The position numbers were made by a program, and so were the translations under genes. DNA of 43,469 nt. Source: Acidobacteriota bacterium. GTDB lineage: Bacteria > Acidobacteriota > UBA6911 > RPQK01 > JADFOI01. The notes beneath the pieces are model-generated. The model had not been told where the DNA came from, did not search any database, and worked only from the letters and a program-made list of their open reading frames with translations. Every line of letters starts with the position of its first letter. The stretch's first letter is position 1. The DNA is taken from assembly GCA_022562935.1 (NCBI GenBank), contig JADFOI010000013.1, forward strand, positions 1-43,469. The letters are read 5' to 3'. This document shows, one piece after another, positions 33,870 through 42,362 of the stretch.

Positions 33870-35495
33870 TTATACCTGGAGCACACCCGTCTTAAATTCC
33901 GGGATCTGCGGGTTGAGGGCAGCAACCTCCAAGCTCAGCTGTAAAGCCTCCCGAGTCTGGTGGGGCTGGATGATCCCGTCCACCCACAGCCGGGCGGCCC
34001 CATAACGGGGGTCGAGTTGATGATCATAGGTTGCCTTGATACTCTCGAGCAGTTGCTGTCGGGTCTCCTCAGTGATCTTCTGGCCTTTCTTCTCCAACTG
34101 ACGCACCTTCAGATCGAGCAGGGTCTTGGCCGCCTGCTGACCGCCCATCACGGCATAGCGGCAAGTCGGCCAGGCGAAAATAAAACGAGGGTCGTAAGCC
34201 TTGCCGCATAGAGCGTAGTTGCCAGCCCCATAACTCCCCCCCATAATCACCGTGATTTTGGGTACCACGCTGTTCGCCACCACATTGACAAGCTTGGCCC
34301 CCGACTTGATGATCCCGGAAATTTCGGCTTCCCTACCCACCATGAAGCCGCTCACATCCTGAAAGAAGAGCAGTGGCGTGCGACTTTGGTTGCAATCCAT
34401 CACAAAACGCGCTGCCTTATCGGCGCTTTCCCGGTAGATCACTCCTCCCACCTCAAACGGCCCATCCGGTCTCTTGATGTGTTGTTTACGATTGGCGACC
34501 ACTCCCACAGACCAGCCGGCCAGGCGAGCATACCCGCAGATCAGAGTCTTCCCGTACTCCGCCTTATATTCCATGAACTCACCTTGGTCGAAGATGCACT
34601 GAAATATTTTGAGCAAGTCGTATTCCTGGCTGGGATCCAGGGGCATGAGATTATAAATTTCTTCTGGTGAATGGTCAGGAGGCTTGGCCTCCACTCGCTG
34701 AAAAGGAGCCTGGGAAGGTTTTGCCAGTGTCCCCACTAGACGGCCAATGCGATTGAGACAACTCTTGTCCGTTTTCTCCCGAAAGTCGATCGTCCCGCTC
34801 AGTGCAGAATGGAGTTGCGCTCCTCCCAAATCCTCGCTGTCCAGGTCCTGACCAATGGCCGCCTTCACCAGAGAGGGTCCGGCAATGTACAGACCACTGC
34901 CTTCGGTCATTAAGATCTTGTCGCACATGACGGGCAAATAAGCTCCACCCGCCACGCAGGATCCCATGATGGCCGTGATCTGGGGAATGCCCTGGGCCGA
35001 GATGCGGGCATTGTGACGAAAGATGCGGCCAAAATCGTTCTCATCCGGAAAGACTTCATCCTGCAAGGGCAGGAACACGCCTGCAGAATCGACCAGATAG
35101 ATGAGGGGAAGATGATTGTCCAGAGAAATACGCTGCGCCCGCAGGACCTTCTTGACGGTGGTGGGAAAGAAGGCACCCGCCTTGACGGTGGCATCGTTCG
35201 CGATGATCATGAAGTGGCGGTTTTGAACTTGCCCAATGCCAGTGATGACACCGGCGGCAGCAGCTCCGCCCCACTCTTCATACATCTCAAAGGCCGCAAA
35301 CAACCCCAGCTCAAAGAAGGTACTCCCGGGATCGATGAGCAGTTCAATGCGCTCACGAGCCGTCAGGCGACCTTTTTTGTGCTGCCTTTCGACGGCTTTC
35401 TCACCACCACCCAGCCGGATCTCCTGCTCAGACGTCCTCATCAGGTCCAGGACCTCTTCCCAGGACTGGCACTCACCCAAAGTCTTAGTCGTCAC
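33870..35495 (-). CDS. Acyl-CoA carboxylase, carboxyltransferase (beta) subunit, methylcrotonyl-CoA carboxylase-like
   Basis: 541 aa from ATG 35495. The carboxyltransferase transfers CO2 from biotin to an acyl-CoA. Key text: RLTARERIELLIDPGS (about 43), GRIFRHNARISAQGIPQ (about 150), IMGSCVAGGAYLPVMCD (about 169, first oxyanion site), TPLLFFQDVSGFMVGREAE (about 368), IMGGSYGAGNYALCG (about 415, second oxyanion site). The VFPDENDFGRIFRHNA wording is that of methylcrotonyl- or geranyl-CoA carboxylase beta subunits. With the hydratase gene downstream, leucine degradation is the best guess. The biotin-carboxylase alpha subunit is absent from the window. Confidence 0.92.
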   Translation of the reverse strand: MTTKTLGECQSWEEVLDLMRTSEQEIRLGGGEKAVERQHKKGRLTARERIELLIDPGSTFFELGLFAAFEMYEEWGGAAAAGVITGIGQVQNRHFMIIANDATVKAGAFFPTTVKKVLRAQRISLDNHLPLIYLVDSAGVFLPLQDEVFPDENDFGRIFRHNARISAQGIPQITAIMGSCVAGGAYLPVMCDKILMTEGSGLYIAGPSLVKAAIGQDLDSEDLGGAQLHSALSGTIDFREKTDKSCLNRIGRLVGTLAKPSQAPFQRVEAKPPDHSPEEIYNLMPLDPSQEYDLLKIFQCIFDQGEFMEYKAEYGKTLICGYARLAGWSVGVVANRKQHIKRPDGPFEVGGVIYRESADKAARFVMDCNQSRTPLLFFQDVSGFMVGREAEISGIIKSGAKLVNVVANSVVPKITVIMGGSYGAGNYALCGKAYDPRFIFAWPTCRYAVMGGQQAAKTLLDLKVRQLEKKGQKITEETRQQLLESIKATYDHQLDPRYGAARLWVDGIIQPHQTREALQLSLEVAALNPQIPEFKTGVLQV

Positions 35496-35740
35496 GATTG
35501 ACCCTGCGTCACACGCCTCTGCATCTTCATTATATCGGGAGAATTTGGGGACTGTCCCCGAATTGTCCCCGAATTCGGAGAATTCTTAGGACTGTCCCCG
35601 AATCCTCTCCGGAACTTTCTCTCATATGTTAGCATTGAGTTCGCTTAGCCCGGATGATGCATAATGCGGGTTAGGACACGGCTTGGCCTGCCCAAACCAG
35701 CCGTCAGCGATCTGATCGGGAACTGCTCCAGACAAAAGAC
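35496..35740. repeat. Divergent intergenic region with a GGGGACAGTCCCC-family repeat
   Basis: 35540-35604 holds three versions of the GGGGACTGTCCCCGAATT unit, including an EcoRI-like GAATTC and the same GAATTC.GGAGAATTC-T.GGACTGTCCCC text as at 32655-32690. It lies between the starts of the carboxylase (35495) and the acyl-CoA ligase fusion (35741), so it sits where both promoters should be. No clear ribosome binding site precedes 35741. Confidence 0.75.
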
Positions 35741-38425
35741 ATGACTTTCGATTTCTCCAAGCGATTTCAGGACAACTTGGAAAAGCTATCGGAAAGAATC
35801 GCACTTCAGTACATTACCCAGGACGCAAACGAATCCTTTACCTACGGCAGGATCGGTCAAGAGGTTGCCCAAATCGGTCTTTTTCTCAAGAGTCAGTCCA
35901 TCGGACCGGGAAGCACAGTGGGCATCCTTATGGAAAATCATCCCCGCTGGGCCATTGCCTTTCTGGCAACTCAAAGCACAGGCTCCAGAATCGCTCCCTT
36001 CGACATCCTGCACGACACAAAGACGCTGGCCGAGTTGATCCAACATGCCGAGTGCAGGTTCCTCATCTCATCCGAGAAATTCTTACCCGAAATCCAAAAA
36101 ATCCAGGAACTGCTGCCTGCTCCTCTACCCGCTTTAATCACGGGTCCACCCGTCGAAGGGTATTTCCACTGGGAAACCCTTCTGACCCAGGGCAAGGGAA
36201 CGAGTCCTGTGGCTTGGGTGGAACGGGATCTGGACGAAGGATTCGTACTCCTTTACACCAGTGGAACGACAGGGAATCCGAAGGGGGTGGTCCTCTCGCG
36301 GCGCAACCTCAATGGTAACGTTGAGGAACTCCTGAGAATCGTCCGAGTGACCTCTGACGATCACGTCTTGTCGGTTCTGCCCCTGTATCACGTCATGGCA
36401 CTGATGGTGAACTTTATCGTTCCCTTATCGGTAGGCGCCCGGGTAACCTATTTGGACTCCCTGGACACTCAGCACATTCTCAAGACCTTCCAAGATGAGG
36501 GAGTGACCATTTTCATCTGTGTTCCACAATTCTATTACCTGCTCCATCATCGCATCCTTCAAGAAGTCAAAAGACAATCTTTTCTCAAGAGATTCCTCTT
36601 CCACCGATTTCTCGCTTTTTCCCATTTCTGCAATGAGCATTGGGGCTGGAACCCTGGGAAATGGTTCTTTTCAGCCATCCATGGACGCTTCGGATCGCGG
36701 TTTCGGATCTTCGCGGTGGGAGGAGCTCATTTTGACCGAAAAGTTGGCGCATACCTGCGGGATATTGGATTTACCCTGGTGCAGGCCTACGGATTGACGG
36801 AAACAGCCGCTGTGGCAACCATCACTCCTATCGCCTCCAAGGCCCTGGGTTCAGTGGGACCGCCCCTTGCTCACGTGGAGATTCAAATTGATCAGCCCGA
36901 TCCAGAGGGTGTGGGCGAGGTTCTCATTCGCGGTGACAACATCATGCAGGGCTACTGGAAGAATCCTGAGGCCACCACAGAGGTCTTAAAAAATGGTTGG
37001 CTCCACAGCGGCGATCTCGGTTACTTGAACCCCCAGGGAGAGCTCTATATCACCGGGCGCAAGAAAGATGTCATCGTCCTCAGTTCAGGAAAGAATATTT
37101 TCCCGGAAGAGGTGGAGCATTTTTACCAGAGCAACTGTCCTTATATCAAAGAGTTATGCGTCGTGGGGATACGTGATCTAAGTTCCGGTCAGGAACAGGA
37201 GAAGCTTCACGCAGTGGTGGTTCCAGACTTCGACTATATGAAGAGCCAGCAAACGGTCAATACCTATGGCATGATTCGCTACATGCTGGAGACTCTCTCC
37301 CAGCGTCTCGCACCCCACAAACGAGTGCGTAGCTTCGAGATTCGGCAGGAACCTTTACCCCGCACCACCACCCGCAAAATCAAACGTTTTCAGGTACAGC
37401 AGGAACTGGAAGAGAAACCTGCGACTCCGACCTCTTCGAAAGGGGAAGAGTCCGTCCAGCCTCAAACTGCAACGGAAGCAAAAGTTTTCAGAATCATCCG
37501 GGAAATGAAGATCCATGCGGACATCCATCCGCAAAGGAATCTGGAGTTGGATTTGGGATTCGATTCCCTGGAACGAGTCGAGCTCCTGTCCACGGTTCAG
37601 GAGACTTTTCAGGTCCAGATCTCGGATGAATCGGCATCTCAAATCTTCACGGTAGAGGAGCTCGTTGAGGCCGTAGAAGAAAGACTTGCCGGAGAGACTG
37701 CTGAAAAAGACGTCCGGCTTTCCTGGAAAACCATTCTGAGGGAACCTCTTCAGCCTGAAGACCTCCGTCGCGTGCAACAGCTTCTGGAGCCTCAGCCGGT
37801 GACGGAATTCGCTTTTTATCTGGTCGCGAAATTGGTTTATATCCTGTCTCTGGTGTTTTTTCGTCTGAAGGTGACGGGAAAAAACAATCTACCCCATGAA
37901 TATCCTTATTTGATCTGCCCCAATCATTTGAGCTTCCTGGACGCTTTTGTGCTGGTGAGCCCCTTCCCCTATCGAATCATCAAGAGGATCTTTTTCCTGG
38001 GATATGCCGATTATTTCAATCGTCCCCTGCTCTCTTTTCTGGGACGACTCATCAGGGTTGTGCCCGTCGATCCTGACCGACACCTTCGGCAGGCACTTCG
38101 TCTGGGTGCTGAAGGACTGCGCAGGGATTTCATTCTCTGTGTCTTTCCCGAGGGAGAGCGATCCATCGACGGCACCCTCAAACCCTTTCGGAAGGGACCC
38201 GCGATCCTGGCCAAGGAAATGGGAGTACCCGTGGTGCCCACGGCTATAACGGGCACTTATGAGGCGTGGCCAAGAGGGGGGACCAAAATCCGCTTACATC
38301 CCGTGCAGGTCTGTTTTGGTGAGCCACTCGATCACCCCTCTGAGGAAGAAACATACGATGCTTTCAACGACCGTCTTTTCCAAGCCGTTAAAGAGCTCAT
38401 CCAACAACAGAAGAGTGGAGAGTAG
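35741..38425 (+). CDS. Three-domain fusion: acyl-CoA/ACP synthetase, acyl carrier protein, PlsC acyltransferase
   Basis: 894 aa. AMP-binding ligase about 1-550: LLYTSGTTGNPKGVVLS (P-loop, about 171), QAYGLTETAAVATI (about 348), GWLHSGDLGY (about 422), ITGRKKDVIVLSSGKN (about 438). An acyl carrier domain about 575-650: LELDLGFDSLERVELLS, with the phosphopantetheine Ser near 607. A PlsC/1-acylglycerol-3-phosphate acyltransferase from about 690: ICPNHLSFLDAFV (H(X)4D, about 727) and VFPEGERSIDG (about 802). The order is the reverse of E. coli Aas (PlsC then ligase) with an extra carrier protein between. It could activate a fatty acid, hold it on its own carrier and pass it to a lysophospholipid. 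That route is inference; the domains are clear. Confidence 0.9.
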   Translation: MTFDFSKRFQDNLEKLSERIALQYITQDANESFTYGRIGQEVAQIGLFLKSQSIGPGSTVGILMENHPRWAIAFLATQSTGSRIAPFDILHDTKTLAELIQHAECRFLISSEKFLPEIQKIQELLPAPLPALITGPPVEGYFHWETLLTQGKGTSPVAWVERDLDEGFVLLYTSGTTGNPKGVVLSRRNLNGNVEELLRIVRVTSDDHVLSVLPLYHVMALMVNFIVPLSVGARVTYLDSLDTQHILKTFQDEGVTIFICVPQFYYLLHHRILQEVKRQSFLKRFLFHRFLAFSHFCNEHWGWNPGKWFFSAIHGRFGSRFRIFAVGGAHFDRKVGAYLRDIGFTLVQAYGLTETAAVATITPIASKALGSVGPPLAHVEIQIDQPDPEGVGEVLIRGDNIMQGYWKNPEATTEVLKNGWLHSGDLGYLNPQGELYITGRKKDVIVLSSGKNIFPEEVEHFYQSNCPYIKELCVVGIRDLSSGQEQEKLHAVVVPDFDYMKSQQTVNTYGMIRYMLETLSQRLAPHKRVRSFEIRQEPLPRTTTRKIKRFQVQQELEEKPATPTSSKGEESVQPQTATEAKVFRIIREMKIHADIHPQRNLELDLGFDSLERVELLSTVQETFQVQISDESASQIFTVEELVEAVEERLAGETAEKDVRLSWKTILREPLQPEDLRRVQQLLEPQPVTEFAFYLVAKLVYILSLVFFRLKVTGKNNLPHEYPYLICPNHLSFLDAFVLVSPFPYRIIKRIFFLGYADYFNRPLLSFLGRLIRVVPVDPDRHLRQALRLGAEGLRRDFILCVFPEGERSIDGTLKPFRKGPAILAKEMGVPVVPTAITGTYEAWPRGGTKIRLHPVQVCFGEPLDHPSEEETYDAFNDRLFQAVKELIQQQKSGE

Positions 38426-38509
38426 GGGAATTCTTGGGACAGGCTTAAGCCTGTCCCCGAATTCCGTCTTTTCCAAGCCGTTAAAGAGCTGATCCAGCAG
38501 CAGAAGAGT
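38371..38509. repeat. Duplicated gene end flanking a palindromic repeat
   Basis: The last 46 bp of the fusion gene (38371-38416) recur at 38464-38509, 93 bp downstream and thus in the same frame. The copies differ at three positions only (CTC/CTG, CAA/CAG, CAA/CAG), all synonymous. Between them, 38423-38463 holds the stop TAG and a GAATTCTTGGGACAGGC/GCCTGTCCCCGAATT palindrome of the GGGGACAGTCCCC family. The second copy reads on to TAG at 38519, which coincides with the stop of the convergent SDR gene, so it looks like the older gene end. Confidence 0.85.
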
Positions 38510-38517
38510 AGCCGCGA

Positions 38518-39273
38518 CTAGTGAAACACCAGCCCGCCATCCACCACCAGCGACTGACCCGTAATCATCTCAGCATCGTCAGAGGCCAAAAAGACAACGG
38601 CGCCGCATGCATCCTGGGGGGTGAGGCTCCGTTTGAAGACCTGCCGCTCCTTAAATTTCTGGAAGTGTTCCGCCCCATAGACTTTCACGGCAGAGTCGCT
38701 TTGAACCAACCCCAAAACCACGGCGTTGACGTTGATGTCATACTCGCCAAGTTCAGGTGCGATAGCGTGGGTTAAACCAACCACACCGGCCTTGGAGGTC
38801 ACGTAGTCAAGACGATAGGGCCTGCCCATCATCCAGGTCACCGATGAGATGTTGATGATCTTACCGTAGCGCTGCTTCTTCATGAATGGGTATACGGAGC
38901 GGATGCAATTCCAAAGACCCTTGAGATTCACCTCCATACAGCGATCCCAATTCTCTTCCTTGAGCTCATCAAAGGGCCCCTCGGGCAGGGCCGTGAACAG
39001 GGCCGCGTTGTTCACCAGAATATCGATCCGGTCGTATTGGTCCTGGGTGCGGCTGGCCATGGCGTCGGTGTCGGCTTTGCTTGTAACATCGGCCTTGAAC
39101 CCTATGGCATCGCCCCCTGCGGCAACGATCTCCTTGGCCGTTGCTTCGGCATGGCCTCCCTGGATATCCGTACAGACTACCTTGGCGCCTTCCGCAGCAA
39201 GCCGCTTCGAGTACTCCACCCCGATACCGACACCCGCTCCCGTGACTATAGCGACCTTATCCTTCAACTGCAT
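38518..39273 (-). CDS. Short-chain dehydrogenase/reductase, SDR family
   Basis: 251 aa from ATG 39273. Classical SDR: cofactor loop VTGAGVGIGVEYSKRL (about 10-25), NNAALFTALP (about 87), catalytic Ser in INISSVTWM (about 142), and YVTSKAGVVGLTHA (about 155, Tyr/Lys), ending LVVDGGLVFH (substrate lid). Acidic CTDIQGGHAEA after strand 2 suggests NAD(H) preference. Similar proteins reduce 3-oxoacyl-ACP/CoA or oxidise sugar or steroid alcohols; nothing here decides. Its stop coincides with the residual duplicate end of the fusion gene. Start lies next to a repeat element. Confidence 0.9.
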   Translation of the reverse strand: MQLKDKVAIVTGAGVGIGVEYSKRLAAEGAKVVCTDIQGGHAEATAKEIVAAGGDAIGFKADVTSKADTDAMASRTQDQYDRIDILVNNAALFTALPEGPFDELKEENWDRCMEVNLKGLWNCIRSVYPFMKKQRYGKIINISSVTWMMGRPYRLDYVTSKAGVVGLTHAIAPELGEYDINVNAVVLGLVQSDSAVKVYGAEHFQKFKERQVFKRSLTPQDACGAVVFLASDDAEMITGQSLVVDGGLVFH

Positions 39274-39355
39274 GGCCTTAGCCGGGATTATTCATAAGTT
39301 CCCTATTGCAGCGGCGAACCCATCCGGCGTGCTGCACCGCCTGTGTCGTTTGCCA

Positions 39356-39538
39356 TGAGTGGCAAGAAACTCCGGAATGTGGGAGGCACCTCAGGTGCCG
39401 AACAGCTCGATACCAAAAATAGCTCCTACCGTGGAACACAAGATAACTCTCGCCTATTCTTTCCCCATTCTTTTCGGATTCGGCACCTGAGGTGCCTCCC
39501 ACATTCCAGAGGTCTTCGCAATCCTAACGGTCCCGGCT
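39356..39538. repeat. Nested inverted-repeat element, copy 2 (reverse orientation)
   Basis: Arms 39370-39402 and 39479-39511 (33 nt, one mismatch) match those of the copy at 22107-22200. The right flank (39512-39538, TCTTCGCAATCC...CGGTC..CCGGCT) matches the reverse complement of copy 1's left flank, and the left flank GAGTGGCAAGAAA resembles copy 1's right flank, so the element is reversed. It fills the gap between the SDR start and the queD stop and runs over the queD TAG (39537-39539). Confidence 0.88.
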
Positions 39539-39944
39539 ATTCCTCTCGATATTCGGCAAAGGCATCCGGAGTTTCCCAGAGTCGAATCGCTACCACGGGG
39601 AGCTTCTTGGCCCTGGCTTCCTGGAAGATCAACTTGGCAATATTTTCAGCAGTGGGATTTTCTTTCATGAGGAATACCCGTTCACCAATACCTTCCAGTG
39701 CCGCCACCATGGGGTCGTCCTCCCGTAGCAACATGCGGTGATCCAGTTCGCGATCGATAAATCCCTTTAGATGCTTCTTGACATCGCTGAAATCGTACAC
39801 CATACCTCGATGGTCCAGTTTTTCGCTGCACAACTCAACCTCAAGTACCCCATTATGTCCATGGGCATGGGCGCACTTGCCATCGTAATCCATCAGACGA
39901 TGGCCATAGCTAAAGTGCAGTCTTTTAACGATGTGATGCTTCAT
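39537..39944 (-). CDS. queD: 6-carboxytetrahydropterin synthase-family protein (QueD/PTPS)
   Basis: 135 aa from ATG 39944; the longer frame reaching 40190 is read through the MITE-like element. Zinc ligands: His in HFSYGHRLMDYDG (about 15) and the pair in CAHAHGHNGVLEVELC (about 26-40). Other family signatures are GMVYDFSDVKKHLKG (about 50), LDHRMLL (about 69), NPTAENIAKLIF (about 100) and LWETPDAFAEY at the end (Glu). QueD makes 6-carboxytetrahydropterin for queuosine-type deazapurines; the same fold serves tetrahydrobiopterin synthesis. queC and queE are not near. An inserted element lies only a few bases upstream of the start codon. Confidence 0.92.
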   Translation of the reverse strand: MKHHIVKRLHFSYGHRLMDYDGKCAHAHGHNGVLEVELCSEKLDHRGMVYDFSDVKKHLKGFIDRELDHRMLLREDDPMVAALEGIGERVFLMKENPTAENIAKLIFQEARAKKLPVVAIRLWETPDAFAEYREE

Positions 39945-39949
39945 GTACC

Positions 39950-40219
39950 AGTGTCTCGTCTCAGGAATATCATGATGTTTGTGGCGAGCGCAACGGCGTT
40001 GAGCTCGCGAAGCAACGACGACGCGATGTCGTGTGCATCGCGGAGGAGGAGCGACAAAGAAATCGATGCCGTTCCGCAGCCACCCCTCGGGCTGATGGGG
40101 GTTGCGGGCGATCTCTGTGTCGCTCGTCGTCGCCGATGTCCCGGCATCTCCTCCTCCTCGCTTCTTGATCTCCCCTCGCAAGACCCGCAAACGTCATGGT
40201 ATTCCTGGGACGAGACACT
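39950..40219. mobile_element. 270-bp MITE-like element with 35-nt terminal inverted repeats
   Basis: The left end (39950-39984) and the reverse complement of the right end (40185-40219) align over 35 nt with four differences, all T versus C. The common sequence is AGTGTCTCGTC.CAGGAATA then CATGA.GTTTG.GG. The interior is GC-rich with inner inverted segments and holds no credible gene; reading frames through it give low-complexity Arg/Ser/Pro peptides. No transposase is present. No clear target-site duplication was seen. The left end stops 5 nt before the queD ATG. Confidence 0.8.
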
Positions 40220-40263
40220 AAAGCACCGGGATTGATGGGTTCATAGACACCTTAAACCTCGAG

Positions 40264-40950
40264 TCAGGAAGTTAAAATGACGAACAGTTTTTCAGGGCCG
40301 TGAACACCCACGACCAAGGTCCTTTCAATGTCGGAGGTACGGCTGGGGCCAGTGACCAAGGTTAGGGCACTCCCCTGTCCGGGAGGCATGGAAAGAAACA
40401 GCATGGCCTGGTTCATCAACAGATCTCGTTCCGACAAAAACACCAGATGTGCTGGAGGCAAAAGCGAAAGTAAACGTCCCCTTCCAGCCTTGACTTCGTG
40501 AACAACGGTTCCGGTTTCTGCAACTCCAAATCGAGCTCCACTGGCCGAGAGTGAAATGCGGGCTAGATCGCTTCGCTCAGCGGGTTTCGAATTCAGGACG
40601 ATGGGAAATTGAACCCGGTGGCGAAAATGAAAACTGTAAAGCAGGCTGCCTTTAGCAAAGGCTTCAGGATCACGCAAGGTAAAGGAAATGCCGTGCCTTT
40701 GAAACAATTCCTCACCTTCCCAATAAATTTCTGTCGAATCGCTCTCTTTCAGTACGAGGCCCAGGGCGCCTGCGAGCTCTTCGGACCTTCGCCCGTCCAA
40801 AAAAACTCCTCCCACCCTTTCCAACTCCTGGCGAAACTTCTCTACCGGATCTGAATAGTGAGGAAACTCGGGCATTTCCGCGGGCAATTCAACAGAGCTG
40901 CCCCCGGCACAGGCGTGACGGATTTTATGCAACATCGCAGATCGGCTCAA
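40264..40950 (-). CDS. lutC: LutC/YkgG-family LUD-domain protein
   Basis: 228 aa from ATG 40950, overlapping the lutB stop by 4 bp (ATGA). LUD domain: FAVAETGTVVHE-like text (GARFGVAETGTVVHEVKAGR, about 135), LLSLLPPAHLVFLS and GPSRTSDIERTLVVGVHGP near the C-terminus, as in LutC. It is the third subunit of the LutABC L-lactate oxidase complex, cytoplasmic and Fe-S linked. N-terminal SRSAMLHKIRHA is a basic helix. Downstream, after the stop, lies the MITE-like element. Confidence 0.92.
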   Translation of the reverse strand: MSRSAMLHKIRHACAGGSSVELPAEMPEFPHYSDPVEKFRQELERVGGVFLDGRRSEELAGALGLVLKESDSTEIYWEGEELFQRHGISFTLRDPEAFAKGSLLYSFHFRHRVQFPIVLNSKPAERSDLARISLSASGARFGVAETGTVVHEVKAGRGRLLSLLPPAHLVFLSERDLLMNQAMLFLSMPPGQGSALTLVTGPSRTSDIERTLVVGVHGPEKLFVILTS

Positions 40951-42362
40951 GACACCTCCTGAGATGAAGAATAAAGTTCGCGAAAACTCCGCGGCGGAAG
41001 GGCGGGCAGATCACGATGCTTCATCCAACGACTGAAGAGCGGAATGGGGAGTCTTCCCATTCCACTCTTCCCAAATATCTTGTGCAGCATTCGAGCCCAG
41101 CGTCCCAAGCGAGCATAAAGGATTGGAGAGCACATGACCCGGGCCCATCCCTGCATGGCCAGTTTCTCCAAGGATAAGCTGGCCGCTTTTTGATTCCTTT
41201 CACTCTGGAACCTCTCCCGAAGTTTCAACAGGATTTGAGGAATGGGGATTCCTACGGGACAGACTTCGTGACAGGCTCCGCACAGGGACGACGCAAAGGC
41301 ATGCTCAGGAGCTTCGCCAACGGACGTCAGTAGTGGAGTCAACATGGCGCCAAGAGGTCCCTGGTAAGTCGAACCATAGGCATGCCCGCCAATCGTCTGA
41401 TAGACAGGACAAACATCCAGACAGGCCCCACAGCGAATGCAGGACAAACTCTGACGCATAAAGTCATCGGCCAGAATCTTACTGCGCCCGTTATCAACGA
41501 GTATCAGATAAAATTCCTGTGGACCATCCAACTCGTCGCTGCGACGAGGCCCATTCAGACAATTGACATAACTGGTCATTTTTTGTCCCGTGGCGCTGCG
41601 GATGAGAAGTTTCAGGAAAACTGCCAGGTCTCGGCTGCGAGGGATGACTTTTTCTATTCCCATGAGGGCAATGTGAATTTCAGGGACCGAAACCGACAAA
41701 CCCACATTTCCCTCATTTTCCACAATCACAATGGTGCCGGTTTCGGCAACAGCGAAGTTCACTCCGGTAATTCCCATACGAGCCGTCAGAAAGTGGTGGC
41801 GCAAGAGCTTGCGGGCAGTGGCAATGATCTCCAGCACATCCCCGGTAGGAGCCATACCCAATTTTTGAACGAAAAGATCGGCAATCTCCTTCCTCGACTT
41901 GTGAAGGGCCGGAGCGACCAGGTGTGATGGCTTTTCCCCGGCCAGCTGAATCACATACTCACCCAGATCCGTTTCCACCGGCTTAATCTGTGCACGTTCC
42001 AGTGCTCGGTTCAGGTGGATTTCCTCGCTCAGCATACTCTTGCCCTTGACCACCTCGCGGACTCCCCTTCGGTGACTCAAATCCAAAATGAACTGAACGG
42101 CTTCTTGTCCGGTTTCAGCCCAGATGACCTTTCCCCCCTGTTCCAATACCTTCTCCTCCAAGCTCTGCAGGTATTCGGGCAATCGGGACAAGGTGTGAGC
42201 TTTGACGTCCCGGGCGTAGCGACGCAGTTCTTCCCAGTTGGGGACCTCCGACACCGCCTCATCCCGGGGGTGGGGAGTGTCTACAAAGGCACGGCGCAGA
42301 TTCCCCTGCAAGGTCTCATCGGCTAAGGCCCTCTGGACGTTGGCACTGATTTTAATCATCAA
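40947..42362 (-). CDS. lutB: LutB-family Fe-S protein
   Basis: 471 aa from ATG 42362, overlapping lutA by 4 bp (ATGA). An N-terminal LUD-like domain (HLVAPALHKSRKEIADLF, NFAVAETGTIVIVENEGN, about 205) precedes two [4Fe-4S] motifs, SCIRCGACLDVCPVYQ (about 309) and SLCGACHEVCPVGIPIPQ (about 358). LutB is the iron-sulfur subunit of lactate oxidation in Bacillus and relatives. The C-terminal 100 residues are basic and include a LutB/DUF3390-like helix region. Confidence 0.94.
   Translation of the reverse strand: MMIKISANVQRALADETLQGNLRRAFVDTPHPRDEAVSEVPNWEELRRYARDVKAHTLSRLPEYLQSLEEKVLEQGGKVIWAETGQEAVQFILDLSHRRGVREVVKGKSMLSEEIHLNRALERAQIKPVETDLGEYVIQLAGEKPSHLVAPALHKSRKEIADLFVQKLGMAPTGDVLEIIATARKLLRHHFLTARMGITGVNFAVAETGTIVIVENEGNVGLSVSVPEIHIALMGIEKVIPRSRDLAVFLKLLIRSATGQKMTSYVNCLNGPRRSDELDGPQEFYLILVDNGRSKILADDFMRQSLSCIRCGACLDVCPVYQTIGGHAYGSTYQGPLGAMLTPLLTSVGEAPEHAFASSLCGACHEVCPVGIPIPQILLKLRERFQSERNQKAASLSLEKLAMQGWARVMCSPILYARLGRWARMLHKIFGKSGMGRLPIPLFSRWMKHRDLPALPPRSFRELYSSSQEVS

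Noticed and set aside
39945-40190. An N-terminal extension of queD reaching into the 270-bp element
   Set aside because: The extra residues are low-complexity Arg/Ser/Pro text from the element; the family homology begins at ATG 39944.
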